Below are positions 5,401-6,294 of a stretch of DNA of 6,294 nucleotides, piece by piece. Origin of the DNA: an uncultured beta proteobacterium (GTDB taxonomy: Bacteria > Pseudomonadota > Gammaproteobacteria > Burkholderiales > Burkholderiaceae_C); assembly GCA_903870955.1 (NCBI GenBank), contig CAIQEX010000015.1, forward strand, positions 1 to 6,294, given 5' to 3'. The notes under the pieces were generated by a model. That model saw nothing but the letters and a program-made list of their open reading frames with translations. It was not told where the DNA came from and made no database searches. Position 1 is the first letter of the stretch, and each line of letters starts with the position of its first letter. The position numbers were made by a program, and so were the translations under genes.

Positions 5401-6294
5401 CACACCGAATATCCCGGCGGATACAGGCTGAATGCCCAACCATAAGCCGTTGCCGACCAAGCCAAGCGCTTGACGCACACCCGCCTGGTTTATGACCAGG
5501 TAATAGGCGGTGACAGCCAACCCGGTGAGCATTCCGCCGATTGCGCCCACGCGCGTTGCACCAGGCCAAAAAATACCCAGCACCATGGCTGGCACAAAGG
5601 CGGCACCCGCCAGTGAAAACGATGCTGCAACGAGATAAAGAATCCCCGCAGGACGCTGGGCCGCCACATATGCCGCCATCAAGGCAACCACCAGCAGCGC
5701 AAATTTAGACCACATAACGCGCCGCATGGATTGGGCCTTGTTGCTTTCACCTTCAAAGTACACGTCGTGGGCCAGTGCATTGCCAATCGTCAGCAACAGT
5801 CCATCCGCTGTAGACAAAGCCGCCGCAAGACCGCCCGCAGCCACCAGTACCGACACCACGTACGGTAGGCCACTGATTTCGGGCGAAGCCAGCATGACCA
5901 GATCGGGACCGATCTTGAGTTCTGCAAACTGCAATATACCGTCCCCATTGATGTCGGAAAAACTTAACAGCGTGGGGTCACGCGACCATTGCGCCATCCA
6001 GGATGGCAGCGCGTCAAATGGCTGCCCCACCAAATGCGCCATGACTTCGTACTTCACCAACACCGCCAGTGCAGGCGCTGAAACGTAAAGTAGCGCAATG
6101 AAAACCAATGACCAGGCGACCGAGCTACGGGTTTCAGCTACCGTGGGGGTGGTGTAGTAGCGGGTCAACAGGTGGGGAAGCCCCGCTGTACCGACCATGA
6201 GGCAAAACATCAACGCCAGAAAATTCAGACGTGAGGTCTGGAAGATTTGTCGGTCTTCGGGACTGCCTGCCGGATCACCTTCAAACGGTACAAC
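5398..6294 (-). CDS. Sodium/solute symporter, VC_2705/acetate-permease-like family, C-terminal part
   Basis: The window holds the last 298 residues of an inner-membrane Na+-coupled transporter of the SSS superfamily. The best match by memory is the VC_2705 family (often called cation acetate symporter). These proteins are about 650 residues long, so the N-terminal half is missing at the right edge. Visible blocks, from the N side, are FLALMFCLMVGTAGLPHLLTR, RYYTTPTVAETRSSVAW, a soluble loop with an EF-hand-like DINGDGILQFAEL (5955 down to 5917), and GLAAALSTADGLLLTIGNALA. The Ser-Thr of that last block (5814-5809) falls where SSS proteins bind Na+ (Na2 site). At least five hydrophobic segments are present. 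The frame stays open to 6294, so the TTG at 6213 is internal. The TAG at 5398 appears premature by 22 codons. The substrate could be acetate or another small carboxylate and is not resolved. Confidence 0.88.
   Translation of the reverse strand, partial: VVPFEGDPAGSPEDRQIFQTSRLNFLALMFCLMVGTAGLPHLLTRYYTTPTVAETRSSVAWSLVFIALLYVSAPALAVLVKYEVMAHLVGQPFDALPSWMAQWSRDPTLLSFSDINGDGILQFAELKIGPDLVMLASPEISGLPYVVSVLVAAGGLAAALSTADGLLLTIGNALAHDVYFEGESNKAQSMRRVMWSKFALLVVALMAAYVAAQRPAGILYLVAASFSLAGAAFVPAMVLGIFWPGATRVGAIGGMLTGLAVTAYYLVINQAGVRQALGLVGNGLWLGIQPVSAGIFGV

Noticed and set aside
1..6294. A new defence, mobile or biosynthetic system
   Set aside because: Every long gene here belongs to a known core family in a familiar order. 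There are no transposase, integrase, toxin-antitoxin or CRISPR signals.

Overview
The window looks like an ordinary core-genome segment of a betaproteobacterium, most likely Burkholderiales and probably Comamonadaceae. That placement is inferred from three things: the protein sequences, the long S18 and PIN-PhoH forms, and the gene order bcp, PIN-PhoH, dnaB, rplI, rpsR, priB, rpsF. No mobile element, CRISPR array, phage gene, tRNA or rRNA is visible.

Layout. On the + strand, positions 1-189 hold the C-terminal end of a Bcp-type peroxiredoxin, followed by a strong intrinsic terminator (286-316). A PhoH2-type PIN-PhoH fusion gene follows at 368-2032. It runs convergently into dnaB, the replicative helicase (2120-3523, - strand). 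The 87-bp gap between them holds hairpins but no clear terminator. Upstream of dnaB is a 210-bp gap. It contains a candidate dnaB promoter with a 12-bp-period direct repeat and two DnaA-box-like sites, and then a terminator (3653-3680) that ends the next operon. That operon is the compact - strand unit rpsF (S6), priB, rpsR (S18), rplI (L9), with spacers of 27, 16 and 13 nt. It is read from a promoter with a perfect TATAAT at 5302-5307, through an mRNA leader of about 105 nt with several possible hairpins. At the right edge, still on the - strand, is the C-terminal half of a sodium/solute symporter of the VC_2705/acetate-permease type, cut by the window end.

How the genes relate. S6 and S18 bind 16S rRNA as a pair and L9 is a large-subunit protein. 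PriB and DnaB both act at the replication fork or in its restart, so the block pairs translation with replication genes, as is common in proteobacteria. PIN-PhoH is probably an RNA-acting ATPase/nuclease, and Bcp removes peroxides.

I did not find a new multi-gene system. The best leads are small: (1) an in-frame TAG in the symporter, 22 sense codons before a TAA, with a family-like C-terminus still intact in between; (2) the structured rpsF leader, a candidate S6:S18 autoregulatory element; (3) a priB GTG start that overlaps its own Shine-Dalgarno sequence; (4) DnaA-box-like sites and a direct repeat over the likely dnaB promoter.
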